Shown one piece after another: positions 43,526-52,097 of a stretch of 64,000 nucleotides of DNA. The stretch comes from Bacillota bacterium. GTDB lineage: Bacteria; Bacillota; Clostridia; Lachnospirales; Lachnospiraceae. Within the stretch, counting starts at the first letter, position 1; the number at the start of each line of letters is the position of its first letter. A program made the position numbers and the translations under genes. Under the pieces are notes generated by a model, which ran no database searches, was not told where the DNA came from, and worked only from the letters and a program-made list of their open reading frames with translations. The stretch lies in the NCBI GenBank assembly GCA_023423335.1, contig JAFAFU010000074.1, positions 124,001-188,000 on the forward strand, read 5' to 3'.

Positions 43526-44650
43526 TCAGGGAACCAGTTCCGCCCTGAAGATTTTACAATGATGGGGCTCCAGCCGCAGGGTTATATGTTCTTTGAATAC
43601 TCCGGCATCCTCATGGGCCCAAAGATCCCGAAGCTTAAAACCAAAGCCGGAGGAAGACGGAAGCCCCATATCCCAAAGCTGCAGGGAACCTTCCCCGTTT
43701 GTATCTCCCATGTTAAAAAATCCGATCCCATAGCTCCCATCCGACATCGGCTTGATATATATCTTAACCTCGCTGTTGTTCCACTGCTCCATGCTGTAGG
43801 CCTGACGTCCCTCCGGATCCTGGTTCAAAGCAATTACTTCTTTGTTCGTGAGTATTTCCTTCGTTTTCTCATTCATATTCCGGATATCGCAGCCGATCAT
43901 CAGAGGTGAATTCATCATACACCACAGGGAGAAATGGGTCTTATATTCCTCATCGGTACAGCCTCCCAGGGCAACATTCCCCCTGCCATACATGCCCACA
44001 ACCAACATGTCGATATCATTGTAGCAGTACGGAGCGCTGTAGCACTCCTTATTCCATTGGCTTAAGGCCAGGCGTTTAATGGATTCCCAATTATCCTGGA
44101 TGTCCCCGGTGGAACGGAACATATGGGCCCCCGTTGCGCGGATCCATTCATAGGAATTATCATTCCCCCAATTACAGGCAGAGAACAAAATCTCCCGGCC
44201 GCAATTTTTTAATGCCATTCCCATCCTTTTATACAGAATATGTCCGGGTATATTATGGGGTTTATAGCAATAATCGTATTTTAGGAAGTCCACGCCCCAT
44301 TCCGCAAAGGTACTTGCATCGGTAAATTCATGCTCCAGGCTGGAGGGATGTCCTCCGCAGGTCATCGTTCCCGCACAGGAATACATTCCGAATTTCAGCC
44401 CCTTGGAATGGACATAATCCGCTATTGCCTTCATACCCCCGGGAAATTTGTTGTGATCCGGAACAAGATGACCGGATTTATCTCTCTTCTTTTCCGACCA
44501 GCAGTCATCAATGACCAGATATTCGTAACCGGCCTCCAGCAGCCCTAAATCGGACCAATGATCTGCCGTTTCCCTGATCAGCTCCTCTGATATCTGCCAC
44601 CCGAAGGTATTCCAGGAATTCCAGCCCATCGGCGGTGTCTGTGCTAACAT
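43526..44650 (-). CDS. GH27 alpha-galactosidase
   Basis: 374 residues, intracellular (no signal peptide). Begins APPMGWNSWN-like (AQTPPMGWNSWNTF). The nucleophile aspartate is in FLKYDYC and the acid/base aspartate in IGCDIRNM; LVIDDCW and SCAGTMTCGG are further family marks. It would remove alpha-1,6-galactose branches from galactomannan oligosaccharides. The start at 44650 has GGAAGGAGG; the longer frame to 44809 would overlap the upstream esterase and is not protein-like. Position between the esterase and GH113 fits mannan debranching. Confidence 0.93.
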   Translation of the reverse strand: MLAQTPPMGWNSWNTFGWQISEELIRETADHWSDLGLLEAGYEYLVIDDCWSEKKRDKSGHLVPDHNKFPGGMKAIADYVHSKGLKFGMYSCAGTMTCGGHPSSLEHEFTDASTFAEWGVDFLKYDYCYKPHNIPGHILYKRMGMALKNCGREILFSACNWGNDNSYEWIRATGAHMFRSTGDIQDNWESIKRLALSQWNKECYSAPYCYNDIDMLVVGMYGRGNVALGGCTDEEYKTHFSLWCMMNSPLMIGCDIRNMNEKTKEILTNKEVIALNQDPEGRQAYSMEQWNNSEVKIYIKPMSDGSYGIGFFNMGDTNGEGSLQLWDMGLPSSSGFGFKLRDLWAHEDAGVFKEHITLRLEPHHCKIFRAELVP

Positions 44651-44679
44651 ATCTGCCTCCTTCCAGAAACAAATCCTAT

Positions 44680-45816
44680 CTATGCAGTTATGACACAAGC
44701 CAGATAAAATACCTTTTCTCCGGCTTCTTTTATAATCCTTACCTCCAGGATATGCTCTCCTTTTTGGCCGGAGGTCATGACATCCTGCAGATAGGGACAA
44801 TCGCCCCAAGTCTCATTAAAATTGGCATCCAGAATTACCCCATGCTCTTCGTCCCCATCTACCACGGCTACCGCTATAGGAGCAGGATGAACGGCATATT
44901 TCCTATACTGGACCGCTAGAAAGGAACCGCTGAGCTTAAAGCGGATGGTATCTCCAAGGGAAGCAGCATACCATCCGCCCCGGAAGACATCAAGGCTTCC
45001 GGTTTTCAAAGCCCGATCCGCAGCAAAGCCAAACATACTGGGGGTAATATTTGCATTGTGATTGCGGACAGCTTTGAAAAACCGGTTAAGGGTCAGAGGT
45101 TTACCCGGTATGGAATAAACACAGGCTGATTGATTCTGTTCAAGGAATTCCAGGTAGATGTTCTCCAGATGATTTATGATGACGCCTGCCACCAGCTCAT
45201 GCCCCAGGTCATTGGGATGAAGATCATCCGGAGTGATCCGTTCCTTATTTATTCTGCCGCCTCCGATCTCTTCATAAATACTTTCCTTTAAGCTTACGAT
45301 CGGAAGATCATAGTAGATACCAATCTGGTTATGGACTCTTTGGGCGTTATGCCCGTCACCATAAAATACATTATTAATCAGAAACAATGCGGGAGTATTA
45401 CGGTACAGCAGAATTCTTCTGACCAATCCCTCAAAGGTCTCCTGAAAGAAATCATTATCCAAATCATTTACGGAAAATTCCGCAAATACTACGTCCGGAT
45501 TCTGGCATAACAGATCCTCCTCCAGCCTGGCCACACCAAATTGCGAGGTAGTAGCCCCGACTCCGGCATTCTGATAATGAATCCGGCTCTTGGGGAATTT
45601 CTCCTTCCACCAGGAATAAACCAGATAAGCATAGCAGGTCTGCGGTGTGCCGGATAAGGAGCCTGCCGTAATGGAACCGCCGATAAAGCCTATCGTGACA
45701 TCCTTCCCGGCAATCGCCTTATCCATCACTCCCAGAAAACGAGCCGTATTTCCGTGATGGATGATCCCCCGGTCATATGCTTTTTTCAGCTCTCCATGAT
45801 CCAGCTTTCTCTCCAT
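44680..45816 (-). CDS. SGNH-family carbohydrate acetylesterase (CE17-like), probable mannan deacetylase
   Basis: About 378 residues. The SGNH blocks are visible: block I IGFIGGSITAGS near residue 45, block II NAGVGATTSQFG, block III FSVND and block V DDLHPNDLGH with the catalytic D and H. A beta-rich C-terminal domain (about 260-378) follows. Catalytic domain first and a beta-sandwich second, at this length, match family CE17 mannan esterases described from Roseburia, rather than CE2, where the order is reversed. The assignment to CE17 is inference. I prefer the ATG at 45816; an in-frame ATG at about 45879 overlaps the end of GH130. Confidence 0.75.
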   Translation of the reverse strand: MERKLDHGELKKAYDRGIIHHGNTARFLGVMDKAIAGKDVTIGFIGGSITAGSLSGTPQTCYAYLVYSWWKEKFPKSRIHYQNAGVGATTSQFGVARLEEDLLCQNPDVVFAEFSVNDLDNDFFQETFEGLVRRILLYRNTPALFLINNVFYGDGHNAQRVHNQIGIYYDLPIVSLKESIYEEIGGGRINKERITPDDLHPNDLGHELVAGVIINHLENIYLEFLEQNQSACVYSIPGKPLTLNRFFKAVRNHNANITPSMFGFAADRALKTGSLDVFRGGWYAASLGDTIRFKLSGSFLAVQYRKYAVHPAPIAVAVVDGDEEHGVILDANFNETWGDCPYLQDVMTSGQKGEHILEVRIIKEAGEKVFYLACVITA

Positions 45817-45865
45817 AGCAATCCTGACTCCGTATCTTTCATAAACAAAATCAAAGGCTAAGGTA

Positions 45866-46888
45866 CTACATGATACCATACTCCTTATCATCACTATTTG
45901 CTCCATCATGCTCCTTGATAAACGTAACGATATCGTCAAGTGTTGTGAATGCCAATCCCACGTAGCTGTCTGCCGCGCCATAATAGATGGAAATTCTTCC
46001 CGTGGCCGCATCATTCAAGGTGGCGCAGGGGAATACCACATTGCCGACAAAGCCTCTCTCTTCATACCACTGCTCCGGAGTAAGGATAAAGCTGTCTGAT
46101 CTGTATTTAACGATGGATGGATTGTCAATGTCCAGAATACAGGCCCCCATACTGTATACAAATCCGTTACAGGTTCCGATGACCCCATGGTAAAACAGCA
46201 GCCATCCCTCACTGGTTTCAATCGGTGCCGCGCCTCCGCCGATTTTTAAGGACTGCCACCATTGCTTAAAGCCTCTGGACATGACATGCCTGTGTTTTCC
46301 CCAATAGATCAGGTCCGGGCTTTCACTTAAGAACACATCCCCAAAGGGTGTATGCCCGCTGTCACTGGGCCTCGAAAGAAGCAGAAAATTATGATTGATT
46401 TTTTTCGGAAACAGTACGCCGTTCCTGTTGAAAGGAAGGAAGGGATTTTCTATGCGGACAAATTTTTTGAAATCCTTAGTTTTTGCCAGGCCCAATGCGG
46501 CTCCATAAAAATCGGTGCACCAGATTATATAATAGGTATCCTCTACCTTAACCAACCGGGGATCATATTCATACCGGGGGAGGAAGGGCTCTCCCTTTTC
46601 ATTCACGAAGGCAATTCTCTCCTTCTCATAGGTCCAATGGATACCATCCCTGCTATGGCCTAAATACAGATGGGGAACCCCGTCAATCTGCTCGGCACGA
46701 AACACACCGATAAATTCGCCCTGATAGGGAACCACTGCACTGTTGAAAATTCTTGCTACCCCCGGTAATGGATTCCGGTCAATAATGGGATTTCCGGAAT
46801 ACCTCCAGACAGGTCCGACTGCATTTGCAGGCCTCTCCTGCCAGGGTATGTTGGGCAAATTATCCGTAAACATTGTAATTCTGCTCAT
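45866..46888 (-). CDS. GH130 beta-mannoside phosphorylase
   Basis: 340 residues with a five-bladed propeller pattern. Motifs usual in family 130 are seen: FNSAVVPYQGEFIGVFRAE, YEYDPRLVKVEDTYYI with the catalytic-site aspartate, and WWQSLKIGGGAAPI. Family members cleave beta-mannosides with phosphate, giving mannose 1-phosphate. In mannan loci they act either on mannosyl-glucose made by the epimerase or on manno-oligosaccharides; which one cannot be read here. AAAGGAG is upstream of the ATG. No signal peptide, so cytosolic. Confidence 0.88.
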   Translation of the reverse strand: MSRITMFTDNLPNIPWQERPANAVGPVWRYSGNPIIDRNPLPGVARIFNSAVVPYQGEFIGVFRAEQIDGVPHLYLGHSRDGIHWTYEKERIAFVNEKGEPFLPRYEYDPRLVKVEDTYYIIWCTDFYGAALGLAKTKDFKKFVRIENPFLPFNRNGVLFPKKINHNFLLLSRPSDSGHTPFGDVFLSESPDLIYWGKHRHVMSRGFKQWWQSLKIGGGAAPIETSEGWLLFYHGVIGTCNGFVYSMGACILDIDNPSIVKYRSDSFILTPEQWYEERGFVGNVVFPCATLNDAATGRISIYYGAADSYVGLAFTTLDDIVTFIKEHDGANSDDKEYGIM

Positions 46889-46944
46889 ATGGATTCTCCT
46901 TTATGTTGATTTGAATGTAATTTGTTCCCATAGGCACTGTCCTG

Positions 46945-48540
46945 TCATTGACCATAGGTTTTTAAATCGGGCAATTCATCCAGAGTAATTACCTTTTCGT
47001 GATGATAAACCTTGTATACCATATCCTCTTCCGTGTATTTCTCCGATAGAGTGTAGGTATTGTTCAAAGTAACGAACTCTCCTTCCCAGGTCCCGAAATA
47101 TGCCCATTTTGCATTATCACGAAAGGCCAGGTCCGGATCAAACAGGCAGCCGTTCTCGGTCAAGGCAACCAGCTTCTTCGTCCCTTTCGTCCATTCCACC
47201 AGCTCATGAAATCTGGAAGCCTGAGCGGAATACACCCTTTCTCCGGGATAAATATCCGTGCCGACGATGTCCACATACTCATCTCCCGGATACCACTCCT
47301 CCTTCTGACCATTCCAAACCCAAATCAGATTATGGATGTCATGGTAGTTCGTCAAACGGTCATATAAAAGCCGGTATAATTCGATATACGCCTCCGGACC
47401 CGAGGCCCCCCACCAGAACCAGCCGCCGCTGGCCTCATGGAGAGGACGCCACAGAATCGGAATATCTGCCTCCTGTAATCTTTTTAATTGCACTGCGATT
47501 GCATCAATATCCCGAAGCAGCAGGGCATACCCTTCCTGATCCTCCCCGTCCATAATCTTCTTCAGGTCAATTGTGGTTGCCTTCGTATAAAAGCCGCTCC
47601 ACCAGGGCTGACCGGAGGTATCGGGAAGGTATGGCTCCGGGGCATTCCAGTGCCAGCAGAAGGTAATAATTCCACCGGCTTCATCAAATTTAACGGCATA
47701 TTCCACATCCCCTCCCGCGGAGCCATGGGCAACGCGGGAAGGTGTGTATTCAATAAAATCCAGACCCAGCATCGCCGGATATTTGCCCGTTAATTTATAG
47801 ATAGCCTTAAACTCGGCTCCATCAATTCCTCTGTCGCCGTACTGTCCGGATATCACATATTCACCATAGGTATCCTGAAGGTACCGCATCAGACTCTTTA
47901 CCCGGGCACTTGCCTTCGGATCCACAGGCTCCGCAGAGATTTCATAGATGGTTTCATCCGGCGGCGGGGAGGCAGTCACCTTCAAGGCATCCAGATAGAT
48001 CCATCCCCAGCTCTTTGTCATGGTGATCCTATGCACTCCGGCAGTTAAGTACACCCGTTCCAGAACGGAATCGGTGAATGTGACCTCTTCCACCTTGGCC
48101 ACTCCGACATTCTCTCCATCCACCAGAACATTATTTTCCTTGTATCCGGAAAAACTGGCACTGATGAAATTAAGATCATAGGCTCCGCTGCCGGGAACTT
48201 CAACCGTAAAGGTTACGGTATCCTCATTTCCTTCGATTCCGATCAGATATCCTGTTCCGGTATAGCCCTGCTTCTCGGACTCCGCCTTAACCCTGCCGGT
48301 TATTTCCGCTTCTTCCGCTTCGATCAGCAGTTCAAATGCCGGATCATAGGAGCCTCCGTCAGGCTCTTCCTCTTCTGCTTCGGAGTCCTCTGAAGCTTCT
48401 GCTTTTACCGGGTCCTCTGCCTGCAAAGCCTTATCCTCCACAACCATATCATCTGCAGCCTTTTCCCTGCTGCAGCCCGGGAGAAACACTGCGGCAAAGA
48501 GCATCAGGAATGCTAACCGCAAACATATTTTACGCATCAC
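46945..48540 (-). CDS. Secreted lipoprotein GH26 beta-mannanase with CBM35-like module
   Basis: 531 residues. Signal peptide with lipobox LPGCS near residue 23, an acidic linker (about 25-70), a CBM35-like beta-sandwich (about 72-195, starting IEAEEAEITG and ending TKSWGWIYLDALKV), then the GH26 barrel. The acid/base glutamate is in WRPLHEASGGWFWWG and the nucleophile glutamate in ALTENGCLFD. It should cut mannan at the cell surface and feed the neighbouring importers. The start is either GTG 48540 or ATG 48537, with GGAGG upstream. The stop-to-start gap to the binding-protein gene is 116 bases and contains small direct repeats. Confidence 0.93.
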   Translation of the reverse strand: MMRKICLRLAFLMLFAAVFLPGCSREKAADDMVVEDKALQAEDPVKAEASEDSEAEEEEPDGGSYDPAFELLIEAEEAEITGRVKAESEKQGYTGTGYLIGIEGNEDTVTFTVEVPGSGAYDLNFISASFSGYKENNVLVDGENVGVAKVEEVTFTDSVLERVYLTAGVHRITMTKSWGWIYLDALKVTASPPPDETIYEISAEPVDPKASARVKSLMRYLQDTYGEYVISGQYGDRGIDGAEFKAIYKLTGKYPAMLGLDFIEYTPSRVAHGSAGGDVEYAVKFDEAGGIITFCWHWNAPEPYLPDTSGQPWWSGFYTKATTIDLKKIMDGEDQEGYALLLRDIDAIAVQLKRLQEADIPILWRPLHEASGGWFWWGASGPEAYIELYRLLYDRLTNYHDIHNLIWVWNGQKEEWYPGDEYVDIVGTDIYPGERVYSAQASRFHELVEWTKGTKKLVALTENGCLFDPDLAFRDNAKWAYFGTWEGEFVTLNNTYTLSEKYTEEDMVYKVYHHEKVITLDELPDLKTYGQ

Positions 48541-48656
48541 TTACAAGTCCTCCTTCGCAAGATAGGCTATTCCATAGCTTTTTTCGAATGAAAGCTCTAC
48601 GCCCCCGATGTATGGCTTCGCAAGCTATTGCTTTCCAAGGGTTGCTTTCCAATCGG

Positions 48657-50123
48657 TTACTTATTGTAGAAATAATCCAGTGCATCCTGCAGCACAGGCT
48701 TTGCAGATTCAATTGCCTGCGCTACGGTCGTATCCTTGACAACAATGACCGGCCACCAAATCATATTGCTCATGCTGAAATAATCCCCTAAGTGGAACCA
48801 GATATCCAGCTTCAGATTTATACCGGAGGCCAAAGCGATATCCACATCCTCCAGGGTCAGGAAGCTGGCTTCAAAGGCAGAAATATCATCCCTAAGCTCA
48901 GGGTCGCCCTTATGCCAGTTCAGGAACTCTTCGAATACCTGCAATACCTTGCCGGGCTCCTCTACGCCTACCGGAATGATATACCAGTTGCCTGCAACCG
49001 GACTGTAGATGGCGCCGTCACCGCTGGGACCGGTGGGATACGGAACGACATGATATTCAAACGGCAATTCCGCACCTTCTGCGATTGCAGCCTTCTTTTC
49101 CTGGTCCAGGGACCAGGCCTGTGCGGTCCAGAACATTACCTTGCCGTCGGACCAGGCCAGCAGGTTATCATTCCAGTCATCCCCGTTCCAGGGTCTTGCC
49201 GAAAAATCCTTATTGTATAAGCGGTCAATGAATTCAAAGGATTCTCTAACCGCAGGAGAGCTTAAGCCTTCCGTCCGGGTTGCCGCAATATCACCGCCAT
49301 TATTCATTACCAAACCGTTGATCAAATCGCTGAAGATACCGCCGAAGCCATAGATATCGGTAGTTCCATCCGCATCGGTGTCCCTGGTGCCCGCCTTAGC
49401 CAGCTCTGCAAATTTATCCCATGTCCATTTGCCTTCTTTATACAAAGTCTGGGGATCTTCTAAACCCAGATCATTGATCATCGTCCCATTATAACCCAGG
49501 AAGATACCGTGCTGGGTCACGCCCTGCTCCGTGAAGAAATAGGTCCCTCCAAGGCCCTCCAAAGGCTTTACGATCTTCTGCTCCCCAAACAGATCGGAAT
49601 ATGCCGGAGCAATTTTAGTCAGATCCTGGGCCAGGCCGTTCTGTACCGCGGGAATACCAAACTGAAGGTCCGTCAGATAGATATCGCATTCCGGTGTTCC
49701 GGCTGTAATGGAGGTGGTAATGCTGCTCCTGATACCATCCCAGCCGAAGTTAATAAACTGGATTTTACAGTTGTATTTCTCTTCAATTCTTCTTACATTA
49801 TCGAGCTTCATCTGTGCCGTCTCCGTATTGGATACATTCGGGTCCGCAGAAATGTCCGTATGATCGCTGGTATAGAAATAATCCCACCAGAGACCGACCT
49901 TAATTGTTCTTCCGCCGAAATCAAAGGCTTCATAGAGATCTGCCGGCTCCGGTGCAGGAGCTGATGTGGCTTCCGTATCCTCCTTTTGCGCGGCTTTTGT
50001 AGGTGTTATCTTTCCATCACCGCCGGTATCTTTGGCATCATTTCCGCCGCATGCCGTTAACGTGAACAGTAACATGGATACGCATAATAACAGCGCGATA
50101 ATTTTTTTGCTCGTCTTTTTCAT
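48657..50123 (-). CDS. ABC transporter extracellular solute-binding lipoprotein (carbohydrate type 1)
   Basis: 488 residues. Signal peptide with lipobox LTACGG near residue 24, then a 25-residue linker rich in T, A and E, then a type-II binding-protein fold (from IKVGLWWDY). Features such as KEGKWTWDKFAELAKAGTRDTDADGTTDIYGFG are typical of oligosaccharide-binding proteins. It follows two permeases and precedes the mannanase, so manno-oligosaccharides are the likely ligand. AGGAGGGG precedes the ATG. No ATPase gene is present; a shared MsmK-like ATPase elsewhere is expected. Confidence 0.9.
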   Translation of the reverse strand: MKKTSKKIIALLLCVSMLLFTLTACGGNDAKDTGGDGKITPTKAAQKEDTEATSAPAPEPADLYEAFDFGGRTIKVGLWWDYFYTSDHTDISADPNVSNTETAQMKLDNVRRIEEKYNCKIQFINFGWDGIRSSITTSITAGTPECDIYLTDLQFGIPAVQNGLAQDLTKIAPAYSDLFGEQKIVKPLEGLGGTYFFTEQGVTQHGIFLGYNGTMINDLGLEDPQTLYKEGKWTWDKFAELAKAGTRDTDADGTTDIYGFGGIFSDLINGLVMNNGGDIAATRTEGLSSPAVRESFEFIDRLYNKDFSARPWNGDDWNDNLLAWSDGKVMFWTAQAWSLDQEKKAAIAEGAELPFEYHVVPYPTGPSGDGAIYSPVAGNWYIIPVGVEEPGKVLQVFEEFLNWHKGDPELRDDISAFEASFLTLEDVDIALASGINLKLDIWFHLGDYFSMSNMIWWPVIVVKDTTVAQAIESAKPVLQDALDYFYNK

Positions 50124-50186
50124 CGAGTCCCCTCCTAATTTATAAATTTTTTACTGATCCTTTATTTTAAGACGGTGTCACCGGTA

Positions 50187-51176
50187 CTAACCCACAATAC
50201 CGCTGCGTTCCACACCCTCCATAAAATACTTCTGCAAAAACAGATAGATAAATAAAATCGGCAATATTACCAGTACTACTCCGGCATAAACATACAGCTG
50301 TGAAATCATCGGATCCCTCACCTTATCGACGAAGGATATTGTCGCCTGTATCGTGGACAGCCGGAAGGATATATTATGTCCCGAGGGCATGGAGAACAGG
50401 CTTACATAAAACATGTCATTATACTGCCAGACCAGGGAAAATACGGCTACTGTAAGGACCGCGGGCAGGGAATTGACCAGCATGATCCGAAAATAGGTAT
50501 AAAACATTCCTGCCCCATCAATAAAGGCGGCTTCCTCAATCTCCTTGGGCAATCCCCGGAAGAACTGCCGGAAAATATAGATGAATAATCCGGATCTGAG
50601 TCCCGAACCAAAGACCGTCATCAGATACATCGGCGTCTCCTTGGACAGCAGATTTGCAGGCTTCCCGGTAATCAATCTGATGATGCCGAGAAAATCCCAA
50701 TTTCTAAAGTGCTGGTAAACCGGTAGCATGATGGTATGGGCAGGCAATACGATGGTGACGATAACAAAAGCAAACAAAAGCTTCTTAAAGGGAAAATCAA
50801 ATCTCGCGAAGCCGTAACCGGCCATGGAGGCTATGAATATCTGGATCAGGGTAATCGTGGATACATAAAGCAGGGTAAAGCTCAGGGTCCTCCAATAATC
50901 CAGACGGAGGAAGGAAAGCCTGTAATTTTCCGTATTCGAATTTAAAGGAAATAAGAATACGGAGGGATTATATACATCCGCCGGGGAATAAAACGAGTTG
51001 CTGATGATGTTGACCACCGGTCCCAGAATGATATAGGAGATACCCGTCAGTATGATGAATTTAAAAACTGATAAGAGGAAGGCTTTTGACTTATGTATCA
51101 CTCTGGATCTCTTATTGATGAATACGGTATCCGTGTTAAATTTCTTGAGCAGCAGCCCGATAGCAGCTATCTTCAA
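50187..51176 (-). CDS. ABC sugar transporter permease (MalG-like)
   Basis: 329 residues with six membrane helices. The coupling helix motif EAAFIDGAGMFYTYFRIMLVNSLP is the EAA loop. The C-terminus is charged and short (FMEGVERSGIVG), as in MalG-type permeases. The start is a TTG at 51176 with AAAGGAGG seven bases before it. Follows its partner permease by 15 bases. Confidence 0.9.
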   Translation of the reverse strand: MKIAAIGLLLKKFNTDTVFINKRSRVIHKSKAFLLSVFKFIILTGISYIILGPVVNIISNSFYSPADVYNPSVFLFPLNSNTENYRLSFLRLDYWRTLSFTLLYVSTITLIQIFIASMAGYGFARFDFPFKKLLFAFVIVTIVLPAHTIMLPVYQHFRNWDFLGIIRLITGKPANLLSKETPMYLMTVFGSGLRSGLFIYIFRQFFRGLPKEIEEAAFIDGAGMFYTYFRIMLVNSLPAVLTVAVFSLVWQYNDMFYVSLFSMPSGHNISFRLSTIQATISFVDKVRDPMISQLYVYAGVVLVILPILFIYLFLQKYFMEGVERSGIVG

Positions 51177-51191
51177 GCTTCTTCCTCCTTT

Positions 51192-52097
51192 CTAGTTATA
51201 ATAAAAGGTTTTCCTCGTAATCAAGGCTCCCACCACCAGGAGTATCACGCACACAATTACCGTGCTTAACATACTCATCGCAGTACTAAGACCATAATCA
51301 TAGGTGGTGAAGGCCGCTGAATATGCCATGTCAACCACCTCACTGTTGACAAAGGAATCGACAATGGTATAAACCACATTGGTGAGAATCAACGGGGATA
51401 CCATCGGGAAGGTAATTTTCCAGAAGGTCTCATAGCCCGTTGCCCCCTCGATCTTTGACACCTCATACAGAGACGGGGACACAGACTGAAGGGCCGCAAT
51501 AAAAATAATGATTTGTACGCTGGAAGCCCTGACAATCTCAAACATTCTGCCAACCAGCCCGACGATATAGCCCGCCGTCTTAACCGGCAGCCCAAGCTCT
51601 AAGAACAGCCCCATGAAGTAATCTACGTTCAGCCCCGAGGGCGGCGCCAGATCCGCTATCATTGCTCCGCCGCCGCCCTGAATATTTTCCGTTGCCAGCT
51701 GCAGTGTCTCCAAAACCGCTCCGGAACCAAGCAAAATCGGAAGAAAGAAAATTGCCCGGATAAGCGCCCTCCCCTTGAACTTCGTATTCAGAAGTATTGC
51801 GATAAACAGACTGAAGAATATGATAAAGGGCACATCAATCAACATATTCCGGATCGAGGATACCAGCACCTGATTAAACTGCGCATGCTCAAACAAAGCG
51901 TTACGATAATTATCCAAGCCGATAAATTTAGCGACATAGCCGCCGGTTTCCGCAATGGTGATCTTACTGAAGGAAAATCTGGCGGTAAGAATCAGGCTTC
52001 TCAGGTAATATACCAGAAAGCCGATAAACCAGGGTGTGATAAATAACAAACCGACGATTGCCCTCTTGCGTCTCAGTGTCATTGTGTTCTTCCTCAT
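51192..52097 (-). CDS. ABC sugar transporter permease (MalF-like)
   Basis: 301 residues, six helices. The EAA loop reads EVSKIEGATGYETFWKITFPMVSP. A loop rich in G and A (GGGGAMIADLAPPSG) lies on the outer face between helices. Overlaps the end of the DUF5696 gene by four bases (ATGA), which suggests tight translational coupling with it. Confidence 0.9.
   Translation of the reverse strand: MRKNTMTLRRKRAIVGLLFITPWFIGFLVYYLRSLILTARFSFSKITIAETGGYVAKFIGLDNYRNALFEHAQFNQVLVSSIRNMLIDVPFIIFFSLFIAILLNTKFKGRALIRAIFFLPILLGSGAVLETLQLATENIQGGGGAMIADLAPPSGLNVDYFMGLFLELGLPVKTAGYIVGLVGRMFEIVRASSVQIIIFIAALQSVSPSLYEVSKIEGATGYETFWKITFPMVSPLILTNVVYTIVDSFVNSEVVDMAYSAAFTTYDYGLSTAMSMLSTVIVCVILLVVGALITRKTFYYN

Noticed and set aside
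44651..44809. N-terminal extension of the GH27 protein
   Set aside because: The extension overlaps the esterase gene and lacks a start signal. GGAAGGAGG and the family start support 44650.
48541..48656. Small gene or regulatory RNA between GH26 and the binding-protein gene
   Set aside because: Only short direct repeats (CTTCGCAAG, TGCTTTCCAA) and a weak hairpin are seen, with no reading frame with a start signal.
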